Shown: positions 11,417 to 23,600 of the stretch, piece after piece
Numbering within the stretch: the first letter of the stretch is position 1
Layout of the letters: the number at the start of each line of letters is the position of its first letter
DNA from: Theristus sp. LFF4_11
Lineage: Eukaryota; Nematoda; Chromadorea; Monhysterida; Xyalidae
Assembly (NCBI GenBank): GCA_030248135.1
Contig: JASANC010005240.1
Location: 1 to 64,000 of the forward strand
Length of the DNA: 64,000 bases
Reading direction: 5' to 3'
The notes under the pieces: generated by a model
Told to the model about the DNA's origin: nothing
The model's database searches: none
What the model saw: only the letters and a program-made list of their open reading frames with translations
Position numbers and translations under genes: made by a program

Positions 11417-12170
11417 TAGAGATGTAAGGGTCAAAAAAAAATTTTTTTTTTAATTTTTTTTTAAAAAAAAGTTAAAAAAAATGAGCATTTTTTTTATTTT
11501 TTTTATTAAAAATTTTTGAAATTTTTTCTTTAATGTGCCCTGAAAATGCCGTTTTTGGCATAATTTTTCGAAAGTTCAACAAAAATTTTCTTTGACTTTA
11601 CCTTGTCACTTTGTCTTCAACGCTGCAGGTGGTATTCTGGATTGATTTATCGACTGTTTTCAGCCTTGGTGAGTGATGATCGACTCGCCCATTGAAGTAC
11701 TTGAGCGTCGCAAAGGCTAGTTCAACAAATTCCGATGTCGCTAAGGTGAGATAGAAGCAGAGAACTCACATTTACGCATCGTTTTTCAGGATCTCGAAAG
11801 GTGGAAATTGCACTGTCTGCCACTGCAAGCGTAACTTCGTTGGTTGCTCGTTGCTGTTTCGCCTCGTGTCGTCAGCATGATCACACCGGTTTGTTGTGGA
11901 ACTTGTTTCCATGTTATTTGAGGTGAATTGAGAGGCAAAACACGAGACGTGATGTCGTCGGTGGGAAAATGGGGTCGCCGAAACCAAGTCTGAAATTTTC
12001 ACCCTCCTCCCATATGAGTGGGGGTCATATGGTAAGTCGGTGGCTCCTCAGATGGTGATATTCGGACTCCCTGAAAAATTCTGAACAACTTTCATTTAAA
12101 AAAAAAATTTAAAAAAATTTTTTTTTTTTTAAGAAAAAAAATAGAAATTTTTTTTTTCTTGACATCTCTA
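11417..12170. mobile_element. hAT-like MITE family C
   Basis: A 754-bp element with ends TAGAGATGTAAGGGTCAA and TTGACATCTCTA and a perfect 8-bp target duplication GTCTCGTC (11409-11416 and 12171-12178). The subterminal regions are A/T homopolymers and the interior has no usable ORF. A reverse-orientation fragment is at 14242-14766. It sits just upstream (transcript sense) of the first identified exon of the FBXO30-like gene. Confidence 0.9.
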
Positions 12171-12302
12171 GTCTCGTCCTCCTGAAGACCACAAAACAAT
12201 ACAAAACAAAAGCCAAACCTTCACTAAATATCTTCCTGGAATTAGTTTTCAGAATTCTTATATCCAACGTCTTGAACAACTCTCTTTGTTACCACTAGTG
12301 AT

Positions 12303-13038
12303 TAGGGTTGTTAAACAAAAATGAAATTTTTTTTTTAAAAAAAAAAAAGTGATTAAAAAAAAACAAAAATGCCGATTTTTAAAAAAAAAAAAAAATTCGA
12401 AAAATTTTCTTCTAATATGCTCTGAAAACCTCAATTTTGGCACAATTTTTCGAAAGTTCAACAAAAATTTTCTTTGATTATACCTCGTAAAACCTTTAGC
12501 AGTCGATTTTGGGCCGTTTTACCGACTGATTTTAGGCTTCGACAACATCTGCGATGAAGTTTTTGAGCGTCCCAAAGCTTAGCCTACCATTTCCGATGCA
12601 GATAAGGTGACGATTAGCCTCGCAGAGCGTCCGATTGTGCTCGCTGCACCGTTTGCAAGCGCTACGTTGTCTGGTTGCTGCTTCGTGTCGTGTCGTCGCG
12701 ACACCATCAGAAGAATTGATCGAATTTCAAGGCGGTATGTTTGTCTTCACTTTAGCATTAGCTTAGCTGGGGACAATTAGTGACGTTTTGGAGGTCAAAA
12801 CACAAGAAGAGGCATGGTGACGGTTTGGAAAAGGGGTAATTGAGGTCACCAAAACAAAATCTGCAAAGTTCCGCCATACGGGTGTCATTCGGGAGGCGCT
12901 TGCATATCATATGTGGTTCTTCGGACTCCCTGATTGATTTAGCACAACTTTGATTTTTGAAATTTTAAAAAAAAAAAAAAAAATTTTTTTAAAAAAAAAA
13001 AACAAAAATGACGATTTTTGTTTTTTTTAACAACCCTA
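12303..13038. mobile_element. hAT-like MITE family B, copy 1
   Basis: A 736-bp element with terminal TAGGGTTGTTAAAC / TTTAACAACCCTA and a perfect 8-bp target duplication CTAGTGAT (12295-12302 and 13039-13046). Related copies are 28493-29138 and 61149-61864, with a left-end fragment at 62768. Families B and C share interior segments such as CGAAAGTTCAACAAAAATTT, so they are related. Confidence 0.9.
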
Positions 13039-13206
13039 CTAGTGATTAACAGAACTATTGCTGATCTAATTCTGGTGTTTAAAATAGTGACGACAGGGAG
13101 TTTGTTCGTTCCTAATATAAATGACTTCGTATTTTACCAGCCAGGGCCCAGGATATGGTGCTAACACTCGTGGACACACTCTCAAAAGTGCAGGGGGGGT
13201 GGGGGG

Positions 13207-14241
13207 TAGGGTTAGGGGCTTTGAAAAAAAAAATTTTTTTTATTTTTTTTCGTTTTGTAAAAAAAAAATTTGGATTTTTTTTTCAAACTTAAAAAAAAAA
13301 TTTGAAAAATTTTTCTTCTACTTTGCTGTGAAAATTCGATTTATGGCATAATTTTTTGAAAGTTCAAACCAAATTTTCTTCCCAACTTCTTTGTGTGCTT
13401 AGGTACATGTCATTATTTGGTCATTTTGACCGACGTACTCCATGTTTTTCGATTTGGATGACTTCTAGAGTCAATTTTTAGCGTTGAAATGACTTAACTG
13501 AATTGAAATATCGTTTCAGAAATCGTTTTCTTGCAACTTAGAACATGTTTTTTCAGTCGGTAGGCCATGAGATGAACATGATATTTTGTTGATTGGCGTA
13601 TGTTATAGGTCTACAATGGAGTTGTGCGATATATTGTTAAACAATTGGAGCGGAGATGTTGGTTAATACCACATCACACGACCGTTTTTCAGATACCCGA
13701 TAACATGGCCACATGTTAAAACTTGCGTGCTGAGCTAAACTAACGTGTTAAACTTGCGTCTGTCAGTTGCCCGCAACGTGATCGCGAAATCATGGTACGT
13801 GTTTTCGATACGATGATTTGAAGAGTGGGCTCTCGCCATGTGGCAGATAGCATAGCTGGTTGAACCTGAAAGTAAGTGTCTTGGGGGGGGGGCGACCGGG
13901 TCGACAGGGGTTGCCGACTTAGCTACAGCAAACAGGAATTTTTGAACACAGTCAAATTTTGGTAATTTTCTAAAGAGGAACCACTAAGAACGGTTCAATA
14001 TTCAAGTACACGTGAAAAATTGCCCTGTTTTACTGTTGAAAATGCAACTTTCCCTCTATGAAATGGACATAATTTCAATAAAACACGATTTTCGCTCTTA
14101 TAGTTTCCCGGATCGTTCTGAAAATAGTCTAGATGAACTCAGCTCGACGAGACGCTTCGAACGAACCTAACTTGTAAAAAAAATTTTTTTTTAATTTTTT
14201 TTAATTAAAAAAAAATCCGGATTTTTTTCCCCCTAACCCTA
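13207..14241. mobile_element. hAT-like MITE family D, copy 1
   Basis: Element of about 1035 bp with ends TAGGGTTAGGGGCTTTG and CCCCCTAACCCTA. The interior matches the copy at 15916-16964. No clean target duplication is visible around this copy, consistent with insertion into, or rearrangement with, the neighbouring family C fragment. Non-coding. The telomere-like TAGGGTTAGGGG is only the terminal repeat. Confidence 0.8.
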
Positions 14242-14766
14242 TTTGCGACGCTCAAGTATTGTGGATTTATTCAAACGTGTCCGGACTAACGTGACGTCAT
14301 TTTATTTAAAAACGCCCGTTTGTCAAAGTACAGGCACTAAAATTTCAGTTTGGTGTGACTGATTCGACATTCACCATTTGTTTACGGGAAGAAATCAGCT
14401 AAACGGATAGTCTGGTTTGCTGTGAACGACAAGCGCATGTTTGGCGGCACATGACGTCATATCAGTGGGACACGTTAAAAAAAAATAGGCCATACTTCAA
14501 TGCGCGAGTCGATCATCACTCACCAAGGCTGAAAACAGTCGATAAATCAATCCAGAATACCACCTGCAGCGTTGAAGACTAAGTGACAAGGTAAAGTCAA
14601 AGAAAATTTTTGTTGAACTTTCGAAAAATTATGCCAAAAACGGCATTTTCAGGGCACATTAAAGAAAAAATTTCAAAAATTTTTGATAAAAAAATATAAA
14701 AAATGCTCATTTTTACTTTTTTTTTAATTAAAAAAAAAAAATTTTTTGACCTTTACATCTCTAGGT
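14242..14766. mobile_element. Reverse fragment of hAT family C carrying a family E insertion
   Basis: The sequence is the reverse complement of part of the element at 11417-12170, ending with TTTACATCTCTA at about 14765. A family E element (14257-14494) interrupts it. The family C sequence CTCAAGTA...CTTCAATG is split by it with TA at both junctions, which shows the order of insertion: E after C. Confidence 0.75.
14257..14494. mobile_element. TA-flanked MITE family E, copy 3
   Basis: Begins TATTGTGGATTTATTCAAAC and ends ATAGGCCATA, with the same interior as the copies at 1845 and 5448. Because it sits inside a known element, its boundaries are the best defined of the three. Confidence 0.78.
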
Positions 14767-14771
14767 GGGGG

Positions 14772-15906
14772 TAGGGTTAGAGGCTTTGAAAAAAAAATTT
14801 TTTTATTTTTTTTTCGTTTTTTTAATTTGGATTTTTTTTTCAAACTTAAAAAAAATTTTGAAAAATTTTTCTTCTACTTTGCTCTGAAAATTCGATTTAT
14901 GGCATAATTTTTTGAAAGTTCAAACCAAATTTTCTTCCCAACTTCTTTGTGTGCTTAGGTACATGTCATTATTTGGTCATTTTGACCGACGTACTCCATG
15001 TTTTTCGATTTGGATGACTTCTAGAGTCAATTTTTAGCGTTGAAATGACTTAACTGAATTGAAATATCGTTTCAGAAATCGTTTTCTTGCAACTTAGAAC
15101 ATGTTTTTTCAGTCGGTAGGCCATGAGATGAACATGATATTTTGTTGATTGGCGTATGTTATAGGTCTACAATGGAGTTGTGCGATATATTGTTAAACAA
15201 TTGGAGCGGAGATGTTGGTTAATACCACATCACACGACCGTTTTTCAGATACCCGATAACATGGCCACATGTTAAAACTTGCGTGCTGAGCTAAACTCTT
15301 CAAATCATCGTATCGAAAACACGTACCATGATTTCGCGATCACGTTGCGGGCAACTGACAGACGCAAGTTTAACACGTTAGTTTAGCTCAGCACGCAAGT
15401 TTTAACATGTGGCCATGTTATCGGGTATCTGAAAAACGGTCGTGTGATGTGGTATTAACCAACATCTCCGCTCCAATTGTTTAACAATATATCGCACAAC
15501 TCCATTGTAGACCTATAACATACGCCAATCAACAAAATATCATGTTCATCTCATGGCCTACCGACTGAAAAAACATGTTCTAAGTTGCAAGAAAACGATT
15601 TCTGAAACGATATTTCAATTCAGTTAAGTCATTTCAACGCAAAAAATTGACTCTAGAAGTCATCCAAATCGAAAAACATGGAGTACGTCGGTCAAAATGA
15701 CCAAATAATGACATGTACCTAAGCACACAAAGAAGTTGGGAAGAAAATTTGGTTTGAACTTTCAAAAAATTATGCCATAAATCGAATTTTCAGAGCAAAG
15801 TAGAAGAAAAATTTTTCAAATTTTTTTTTAAGTTTGAAAAAAAAATCCAAATTTTTTTTTTAAACGAAAAAAAATTAAAAAAAAATTTTCAAAGCCCCTA
15901 ACCCTA
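14772..15906. mobile_element. Palindromic fold-back form of hAT family D
   Basis: Two copies of the family D left half face each other: forward 14772 to about 15295, reverse complement from about 15296 to 15906. Both outer ends therefore are TAGGGTTAG-type left termini. The arms are about 530 bp and nearly identical. The junction lies at AGCTAAACT / CTTCAAATCATCG, so the central spacer comes from sequence just beyond the forward arm. Non-coding. Confidence 0.85.
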
Positions 15907-15915
15907 GGTGTACCC

Positions 15916-16964
15916 TAGGGTTAGGGGCTTTGAAAAAAAATTTTTTTTTTATTTTTTTTTTCGTTTTTTTTTTAATTTGGATTTTTTTTTTCAAACTTAA
16001 AAAAAAAAATTTGAAAAATTTTTCTTTTACTTTGCTCTGAAAATTCGATTTATGGCATAATTTTTTGAAAGTTCAAACCAAATTTTCTTCCCAACTTCTT
16101 TGTGTGCTTAGGTACATGTCATTATTTGGTCATTTTGACCGACGTACTCCATGTTTTTCGATTTGGATGACTTCTAGAGTCAATTTTTAGCGTTGAAATG
16201 ACTTAACTGAATTGAAATATCGTTTCAGAAATCGTTTTCTTGCAACTTAGAACATGTTTTTTCAGTCGGTAGGCCATGAGATGAACATGATATTTTGTTG
16301 ATTGGCGTATGTTATAGGTCTACAATGGAGTTGTGCGATATATTGTTAAACAATTGGAGCGGAGATGTTGGTTAATACCACATCACACGACCGTTTTTCA
16401 GATACCCGATAACATGGCCACATGTTAAAACTTGCGTGCTGAGCTAAACTAACGTGTTAAACTTGCGTCTGTCAGTTGCCCGCAACGTGATCGCGAAATC
16501 ATGGTACGTGTTTTCGATACGATGATTTGAAGAGTGGGCTCTCGCCATGTGGCAGATAGCATAGCTGGTTGAACCTGAAAGTAAGTGTCTTGGGGGGGGG
16601 GGGGGCGACCGGGTCGACAGGGGTTGCCGACTTTTTGAGCAGCAAACAGGAATTTTTGAACACAGTCAAATTTTGGTAATTTTCTAAAGAGGAACAACTA
16701 AGAACGGTTCAATATTCAAGTACACGTCGAAAATTGTCCTGTTTTACTGTTGAAAATGCAACTTTCCCTCTATGAAATGGACATAATTTCAATAAAACAC
16801 GATTTTCGCTCTTATAGTTTTCCGGATCGTTCTGAAAATAGTCTAGATGAACTCAGCTCGACGAGACGCTTCGAACAAACCTAACTTGTAAAAAAATTTT
16901 TTTAAAAAAAAATTTTTTTTTTTAATTTAAAAAAAAATCCGGATTTTTTTTTCCCCTAACCCTA
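15916..16964. mobile_element. hAT-like MITE family D, copy 3
   Basis: A 1049-bp element with ends TAGGGTTAGGGGC and CCCCTAACCCTA and a perfect 8-bp target duplication GTGTACCC (15908-15915 and 16965-16972). It is nearly identical to 13207-14241. It has no transposase ORF. Confidence 0.9.
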
Positions 16965-16972
16965 GTGTACCC

Positions 16973-17738
16973 CCCCACCCCCCCTCGTCTTCGGTACTGC
17001 ACGGTACTGGTTAGAATAGAAGGGTTATTTTCATAAAAGTTTTTGCCAATTTTAAGGTCTAAAATGGTTTTATTTAGCTCTGAAAGTGGATAATTCGAAC
17101 TCAGCGCGTCAGTGCACCTACTTTTGTCGACCATCAGATTTTCTTCCGGCATTTTGAATTTTTTTTTGAAAATTTAAAAAAATCGGGATTTTTACTTATT
17201 TGTAAGTTCTCAGGTCAGGTGGGGCAGTTTATCACATACCCAGACATAACAAGCTCCTTGTAGGTTCTCTGTCAAAAAACGAAGTTCGAATCGATGTTTC
17301 CCTTTCAAAACTTTTGTTCAAGTTTTACAACTGAGTAACCAACAGATTCGATACAAATAAATTTATTTGAAAATCTTTCTCAAAAAGTATCAGAAATGCC
17401 ATTTGCGGAGCCATCAGCCACAATTTCAGTGGCGCACAATGGAACTGTCGACGACGGTTTGTATTTTCTTAATTTTCTGCGCTTCTTTTCGATTTCAGTT
17501 TTTTCTTCCGTTCCGTTTGTTGTGTTTTTTGTTGTTGTTTTGTTGTTGGGTTTTCGGTGGTATTCGGCGGTTTTCCAGAACATCAGTATTATAACGGGTT
17601 TTGCTGCTAGAAAATGATTTTCAAGCCACAAACTGGTTCTGCTGTTAAAAATTTTATAAGCCAGTCAGAGTCAGACGCAAGTTGATTTTCTGTTCTGTGA
17701 ATGGTAGAAGCAAAATTTGGAGTTACCTGCGTCCTGCA
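16973..17738. other. Non-coding stretch between transposons
   Basis: AT-rich sequence with short ORFs in several frames (around 17367-17631) that lack coding character. No gene, RNA or repeat is recognised here. Confidence 0.5.
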
Positions 17739-18502
17739 GTGCATAGGGTTGGTAAAAAACCGGTTTTTTATATTGCCAGGAAAAAACCGGTTTCTTTTCT
17801 GTTTTAAAACCATAAAAAACCGAATGCTTCCCAGCTCCTAAATTTTGCAGAACTTGGCATCTTGAACTCAAAATAGGAAATACATCAAAATTAGTGATTT
17901 TGAGCAGCGTAAAATGCTGTTTTCGGGTATAAAACCGACCCAATTCGCTATTTTTGCCACCCAATGCTGCACAATTTTTTGTTTCAAATCAAATCAATTT
18001 CGCTTTTATTGGTTTCCAGGGCAGCACGTTCAATAAATTGAAAACAAAGACTGGGCAGTGACCGTGTAGGTGTGGGGAGCGGGGAGGGACGGTTGCAAGG
18101 AGACCGGATAGCTGACCCCGATTAGGGAGCGAGATTTGCAGAACTGTAAAGTGAAACCGGTAGCGGATTGCGTTCGAAAAATAACATTTCATCAGTTACC
18201 CTTTGCAAATCGACAACATCGTCAGTCAGTCTGCATATGCACTTAGTTCAGCAGTCACCTTGTCTTCATCGTATTTCTCTTGATCCTTGCCACAAAATCT
18301 TCTGCAAAATGATGCTTCACTGCACCGTTTTTTCAAGAATATAATTTTACATTTTATCAATCAAACGAAGAATTGTGATTTTTGACCACGAAGTTTAAAA
18401 ATTTTTAAGGTAAAAACCGGTTCTTTATTTTTTCAGGAAAAAAACTGAAAAAAGGGTTTTAAAACGGAAAAGAAACCGGGTTTTTTTCCTGCGCCAACCC
18501 TA
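17739..18502. mobile_element. hAT-like MITE family J
   Basis: Bounded by TAGGGTTGGTAAAAAACCGG and CCTGCGCCAACCCTA. An 8-bp target duplication GTCCTGCA is present at 17731-17738 and 18503-18510. On the left, five extra bases (GTGCA) separate the duplication from the TAGGG terminus. AAAACCGG motifs repeat inside both ends. No coding capacity. Confidence 0.75.
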
Positions 18503-18510
18503 GTCCTGCA

Positions 18511-20698
18511 CCTGTGAAGGTTACGCTTTTTACTAACAAAACCCTGTCCGCAATCGTGAAATATCTAACATAAAACTGTAAATTGAGTATTCGTTGCTTT
18601 TCGTTGCTGACAACTGGCGATGTTGATATTCAGTTGCTGTTGTTTTTGCGGATTTTACATGAAAGGATTTCTGAGGATCTTGGGTAATTATGGCCGTATC
18701 TTGTCCAGTATTGTCATGTGGCTTGACAACACAACAGCAACAGGTGAAAACTTTGAACTCTTCTTTCTATTGCGAATTTCGTAAAAGTTCAGTTGTCCAG
18801 TTCCACACCACTGAGCGAGCGCCTTAATAAAGTCAAGCGACAACACAAACAAATCAATTTTCTAACGTCCCTCGTCCTTGTGCTCATAAAACTAGTCGAT
18901 GGATTTCCGTGAAAAGCGGCATTCATGAAGAAGTATTTGTTGTTCGTGTATCATTGTGTTTTGTTTGCTTCTTTAAAAAATCGGAAAACCGTGCGAAATG
19001 GTAAAATTAGTCACACACTTGCGCCACTTGACTTGCGTTTTTTTCTGCTGCGTTTTCCCGTCAAAAACAACCCACTCTGTTTGCAGTATCAGACCGTCTG
19101 AAGAGTTCGCTACGCGTTAGTTAGCCTGAAATAAAGATAAGAAGCACCGCGTTTATACACGTCATTGGCTCCCTCAACTCTCTATATTCCGGTTAGCGGC
19201 AAAAATAAGAAGCTTCAATAATTCTCCAAGCATCCGAGAAACTGCTTTAACCATAGCAACCGCACGGTGCAAAATAGGCGACGAAATTAGACTCATGCGT
19301 CTGCTCCACTCACTGCGCACGTACATACAGACGTTATTTAATCAATCAACGCCAATGTGTTGTGTTGTTGATGTGGTGTCGAGGTATCAGAAGTTGCTGA
19401 AAGTTTCGTTACCTTAGGAAAGCCTCAGATACAATGAAGTCAGGTGCCAAAACTTATCATTCTGGCGATATTTATGCTTCCATGGTAATTCTCTGCCTAG
19501 CTTGTTGTAATCGAGGTTTGACTGGGGCGCTTTTTGGGTTGTTGCCAGTAAGTCGCCATTTTACCTACCTAACACCTTGAAACTCGGACAAGCAGTCCGA
19601 CGCACGTTGAGTAAGACGGGTATATTAGCATGTGGTTCAAAAGAATTCCGCTTTTTCCCAGATTATGCAAACAATAAATATCAAAACTTCATATTCTCTT
19701 GATCTCACCTCACCTACGGCTGCGCGTGTCTAATGAGTTTCAAGCTGACCAACTTTCTGTTCGCTCTTGCGGAAAAACGTTTTCTGTTCATCACATGCCC
19801 GTCCCATCTCCGCACTTCTGCTCCTGAATGAAAATCAGTCCATCCAAAACCACTCTGGTTACTGAAAAACGTTGCTTTCCTTGGCAAAAAAACAACGATG
19901 CCCCACAAGAAATCGCCCCCCGCTGACACGTCACAAAATGTCAGGAGTCCCGTTAGTAGACGTTTCCCAAATTTGAACGCCCCACCGAGCATGTTGTTCT
20001 TTTCGAATCCGCCGATGCACTTCAGCCAATCGATCGAGTCTGGTCCGACATCTGCGAGTGTGTTGTGTTTTTTTTGTCTTTCAATTCATAAATGTTTTCT
20101 TGCTGTCTAGTTGTGAAACATAGGTGCATTGACCAGAGTGAAAAGTGCGAGCCCACCCAACTGTGTTTCTAAACTTACCTAACCTGTTTCGGGTGATTAA
20201 GTTACGTACAAGTTTTGAATTTTCTTACGGCCACCGCCCATGGCATATTTTCTGCATAAAGTATGCTGATTGGCTGCAACAACCTGGTTGGGTAAATAAA
20301 CGTACCCAAATCAGTAACAGCCAATCAGCTGGTTGCTGTGATTCACAGTTCAACTTTAGTTTTTGCTGATTATCTATGAGTTGTTGATGTGGCCAGATGC
20401 GCAGTTGCTCCACTCGAGATTAGCCCTGGCTATAAAATCGCTAAAATCCCAACAACAACAACCAGAAGCAAGTGCCATTCATAGCAGAACACCAGACGAT
20501 TCACCCGCTCGTGCCAAAGATCCCGTTTCTTACTCTTACTCCAAAAATCCAAATCCACCTGGGGAACACCTTTCAAGCAAACACTAAGCTGTTTACTTCA
20601 AAAAACACCCTTTCTCTTCGCCTGCTTAACTGTGCAAAAAATCTTCAGAAAACGTTTCTTCTCGCCAAAAAATCCCCCAAAAAATATTCTCTTCGCAG
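18511..20698. other. Non-coding stretch with degenerate MITE pieces
   Basis: No convincing exon. It contains a family H-like segment near 18915-18975, a family G-like inverted pair around 20250-20360 (GATTGGCTG / CAGCCAATCAGCTG), and a SINE 3' end at 20414-20462 with CAA tail. It may be intergenic or a long 5' intron of AMPD2. Confidence 0.5.
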
Positions 20699-23600
20699 AC
20701 GAGCACAGCGGCGACGAGGAGGCGACCCGCTCGTTCGACTACCGGTCGCCCGGCGCGCGTGCTCGCAGCGACGACGACGACCAACAGCGACATCAAGTGT
20801 CCGCGCCCTACGAGCCGCCGCAGTATCCGATCGAGGAGTTGGAGTCGAAACTGGCAAAGTCGAAGCGAATCACGACCAATCGGTACGACGACGCGCACGT
20901 GCTTGACGGTGTTCGGTTTCATTGGAACTCTCGATCGTTTTGGTTCTGCGACTGCCTGCAATGCGCTTTGCAGACGTCGAGGAGCGAAATTAGTTTTATG
21001 CTTGATTCTGCCTCAGTGACCCGGTCGATTCTCAGCGACTCGGATTGCATAGCCGATTTTTGAATTCCCGCGTCACAACACGCGTGAAACTGGTTTACTG
21101 CCTATGTGCGCGTTGAGTCGCAGAACCACACGAAAAAGTTCCAATAAAACAGACAGCCTTCTGCGTGGAATGCACGTTTGGTGGAGTGGATGCACCAAAC
21201 GGAGTGGTCGCTTTAAAGGTTGTCTGCGATTCGTTCGCACTGCGATGTTAAGCTGCACTGCGTTTTTACAAACAAACACATTGGCAGTACGAGACGTGCA
21301 TGCACAGTGCTATGCTGCTTGTGTGCCCCAATTCACAAACAAACACACTGGCACACAAGCGTGCGACATCAGAGTGAACGCGGTCTTCAAATGGCGACTT
21401 TACCGGCAGTGAGCTTTCCCTGGAGATTGCATGGTTTCGTCTTACACAAAATCTTGCTGTTTATTATTTCAATTCAAAACTTACGGTCCATCTGGAAAAA
21501 TATATGCAACGTGACGCAAACATGACATCATGTCATGACCAAGCAATCAGCGCTGAGAACACCTCATCATTAACCAATCAGCGTTGTGAGTTGCTATGAC
21601 CAACCAATCAGGTAGTTGCATATATTAGCGAGATTGACTGCGGAAACTGTTGTATCTAGATATTAGTGACGTATCCATTTTGTGCGAAGTTGGAATTTTG
21701 AAGCGTTTTGCTGACAAAATCTCCAACCCCGTATTTGACGAATACCCACGAATACATTTTACACGTGTAAAAACTGATTTTAGACTTCAACATAACATGT
21801 GTGTTCTATACAAACACATCCGTTAGCTATAACTGCAACGCTTTTTGCTGAAATTACCACAGTTTTATTGACATGTTGCGAAAATGGGATCCAATGTCAA
21901 AATGTCAGGTTGTTTGCCCACATACAATGAATAATAAAGAAGCAATTTTGTTGAACATCAAATTCACTCATGGATTCGCGGAACAGTGTATTATCAATTT
22001 TTTTTAGGTCTGCGACTCAATGCTAATGCAGACTTAGATAGGAAACTTGTTTCAATCTTTATGTAGTAATTCAAAATCGCCCAAGCGACTTGTCCTCCCG
22101 ACTTGGGTCACTTTGCCAAATTTGAATTCCCGCGTCATGCATGAAACTGTTTACCTATCTGTGCGCGCATTGAGTCTCGAGACCAAAATAAAAGTAACAG
22201 TCAGCTGGCATTGGATTGCATAAACAACACAGTCTTTTTTGCATTTTTCCTCTTTCTCAAGTGTTGGTTTGTTATTTTAGATATGTCCCCGAACGCCGAT
22301 ACAGCCTAGAGACATGCGCGTGAGTTGACGAAAAAATCGGTGTTGTAGAAAAGTTTTACGGTAGAAAAAACCGCATGAAACATATGTGTTCGTCCCGTCT
22401 CGTTGATTTGTTCCGTTGTGTGTGGTTTGTGCTTTTTTTGTGGTGGTCGTGAAGTTCTGAGCTTGATGTTTGTGGTTCTGTTGGTGTGTTGAATGGTGAT
22501 AGACATCGTGTAAAACACGTGCATTGATGAGCGTTTACAAAAAAACACGAGATCGCTAGCGCTCAATTTTTTTTGAAGTTACATTTCAATGGTCACCTCA
22601 TCACGCATGGTGAAAATTGGAAAGTATTTCAATTTTATGCAGGTTGTTGTCGATCTTATTTTATGTTTTGGTGGCCTTTGATAATGTTTTCAACTTGGGT
22701 TGTACAGATTTCTTGCATGTTCAGATTCGAAGGAACTGGGCTATAATTACAGTTGGACTGTTCCGTGTTTCTTTTTTTCACCGCTTTACGGTTTTTCACT
22801 TTCTTTATTTCTGCAAACCATCTCCGCTTCCAGCCCAGTTATGTTTTCTTTATTGATATCTTTTTTGCGAAAGGCTTAGAAAAGTTTTTGTTTTTTCTTA
22901 TCAATTTTTTTGTGTTCGGCTGTTTTAATGTCAGAAAAGCGTGATAAAAATACGATACAAACGCAGTAGTAGAATTCGAAAGTGACAACTTTGATGTAAA
23001 CCATGGTGTACGGTGCCCCGTTGGGTCTCAACACGATCTTCACGATCAACATTCAATTTACAAAAAAATAAAAAAAATGAAAATCTTCCTGTTCTTGTCA
23101 TCTGTCTTTTTTGCTAATCAGCGTTTCGATTTACGTTCTGCTCTTCCTTCCAGTAACTTTTCATTCATTTCAAGGATCGTGTTGAAACCTGTTACAGTAA
23201 TCACCGTACTTTGCGGGCTCACTGTTTTTGGTTTTGTACCTCCCATACATCGAAGTCTGCTCCGAGTCCGTGTACATTCTTTTTTATTGTTATCTTGTTA
23301 TTTCACCCATCATTTTAACCGGTGGTGCAAGCATGTGAACTTTTTAGTTGACGATAGTGTTTCATTTCAGCACAGTCTATGGGAAAAATGATAAAATGAA
23401 ACAACAGCAAGTCTTCCGGTCTTGATGGATGAATGCGCAAGCTCATTAGAAAGTTCGGCTGGGTCTGCTCTTTTCTAGTTGTTTTTGTGATGGCGTGGAA
23501 AGTGTTAGGACCGAATTTTTACTGTGACTTTCGCACACTAGCAGCTGATTAGATCAGCTACCGTCGAACTGTCAATTATAGACAGCTGATTGGCTGCTTT

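Noticed and set aside
13207..16964. Interstitial telomere repeats (TAGGGTTAGGGG)
   Set aside because: The motif occurs once per element end as a terminal inverted repeat, not as a tandem array.
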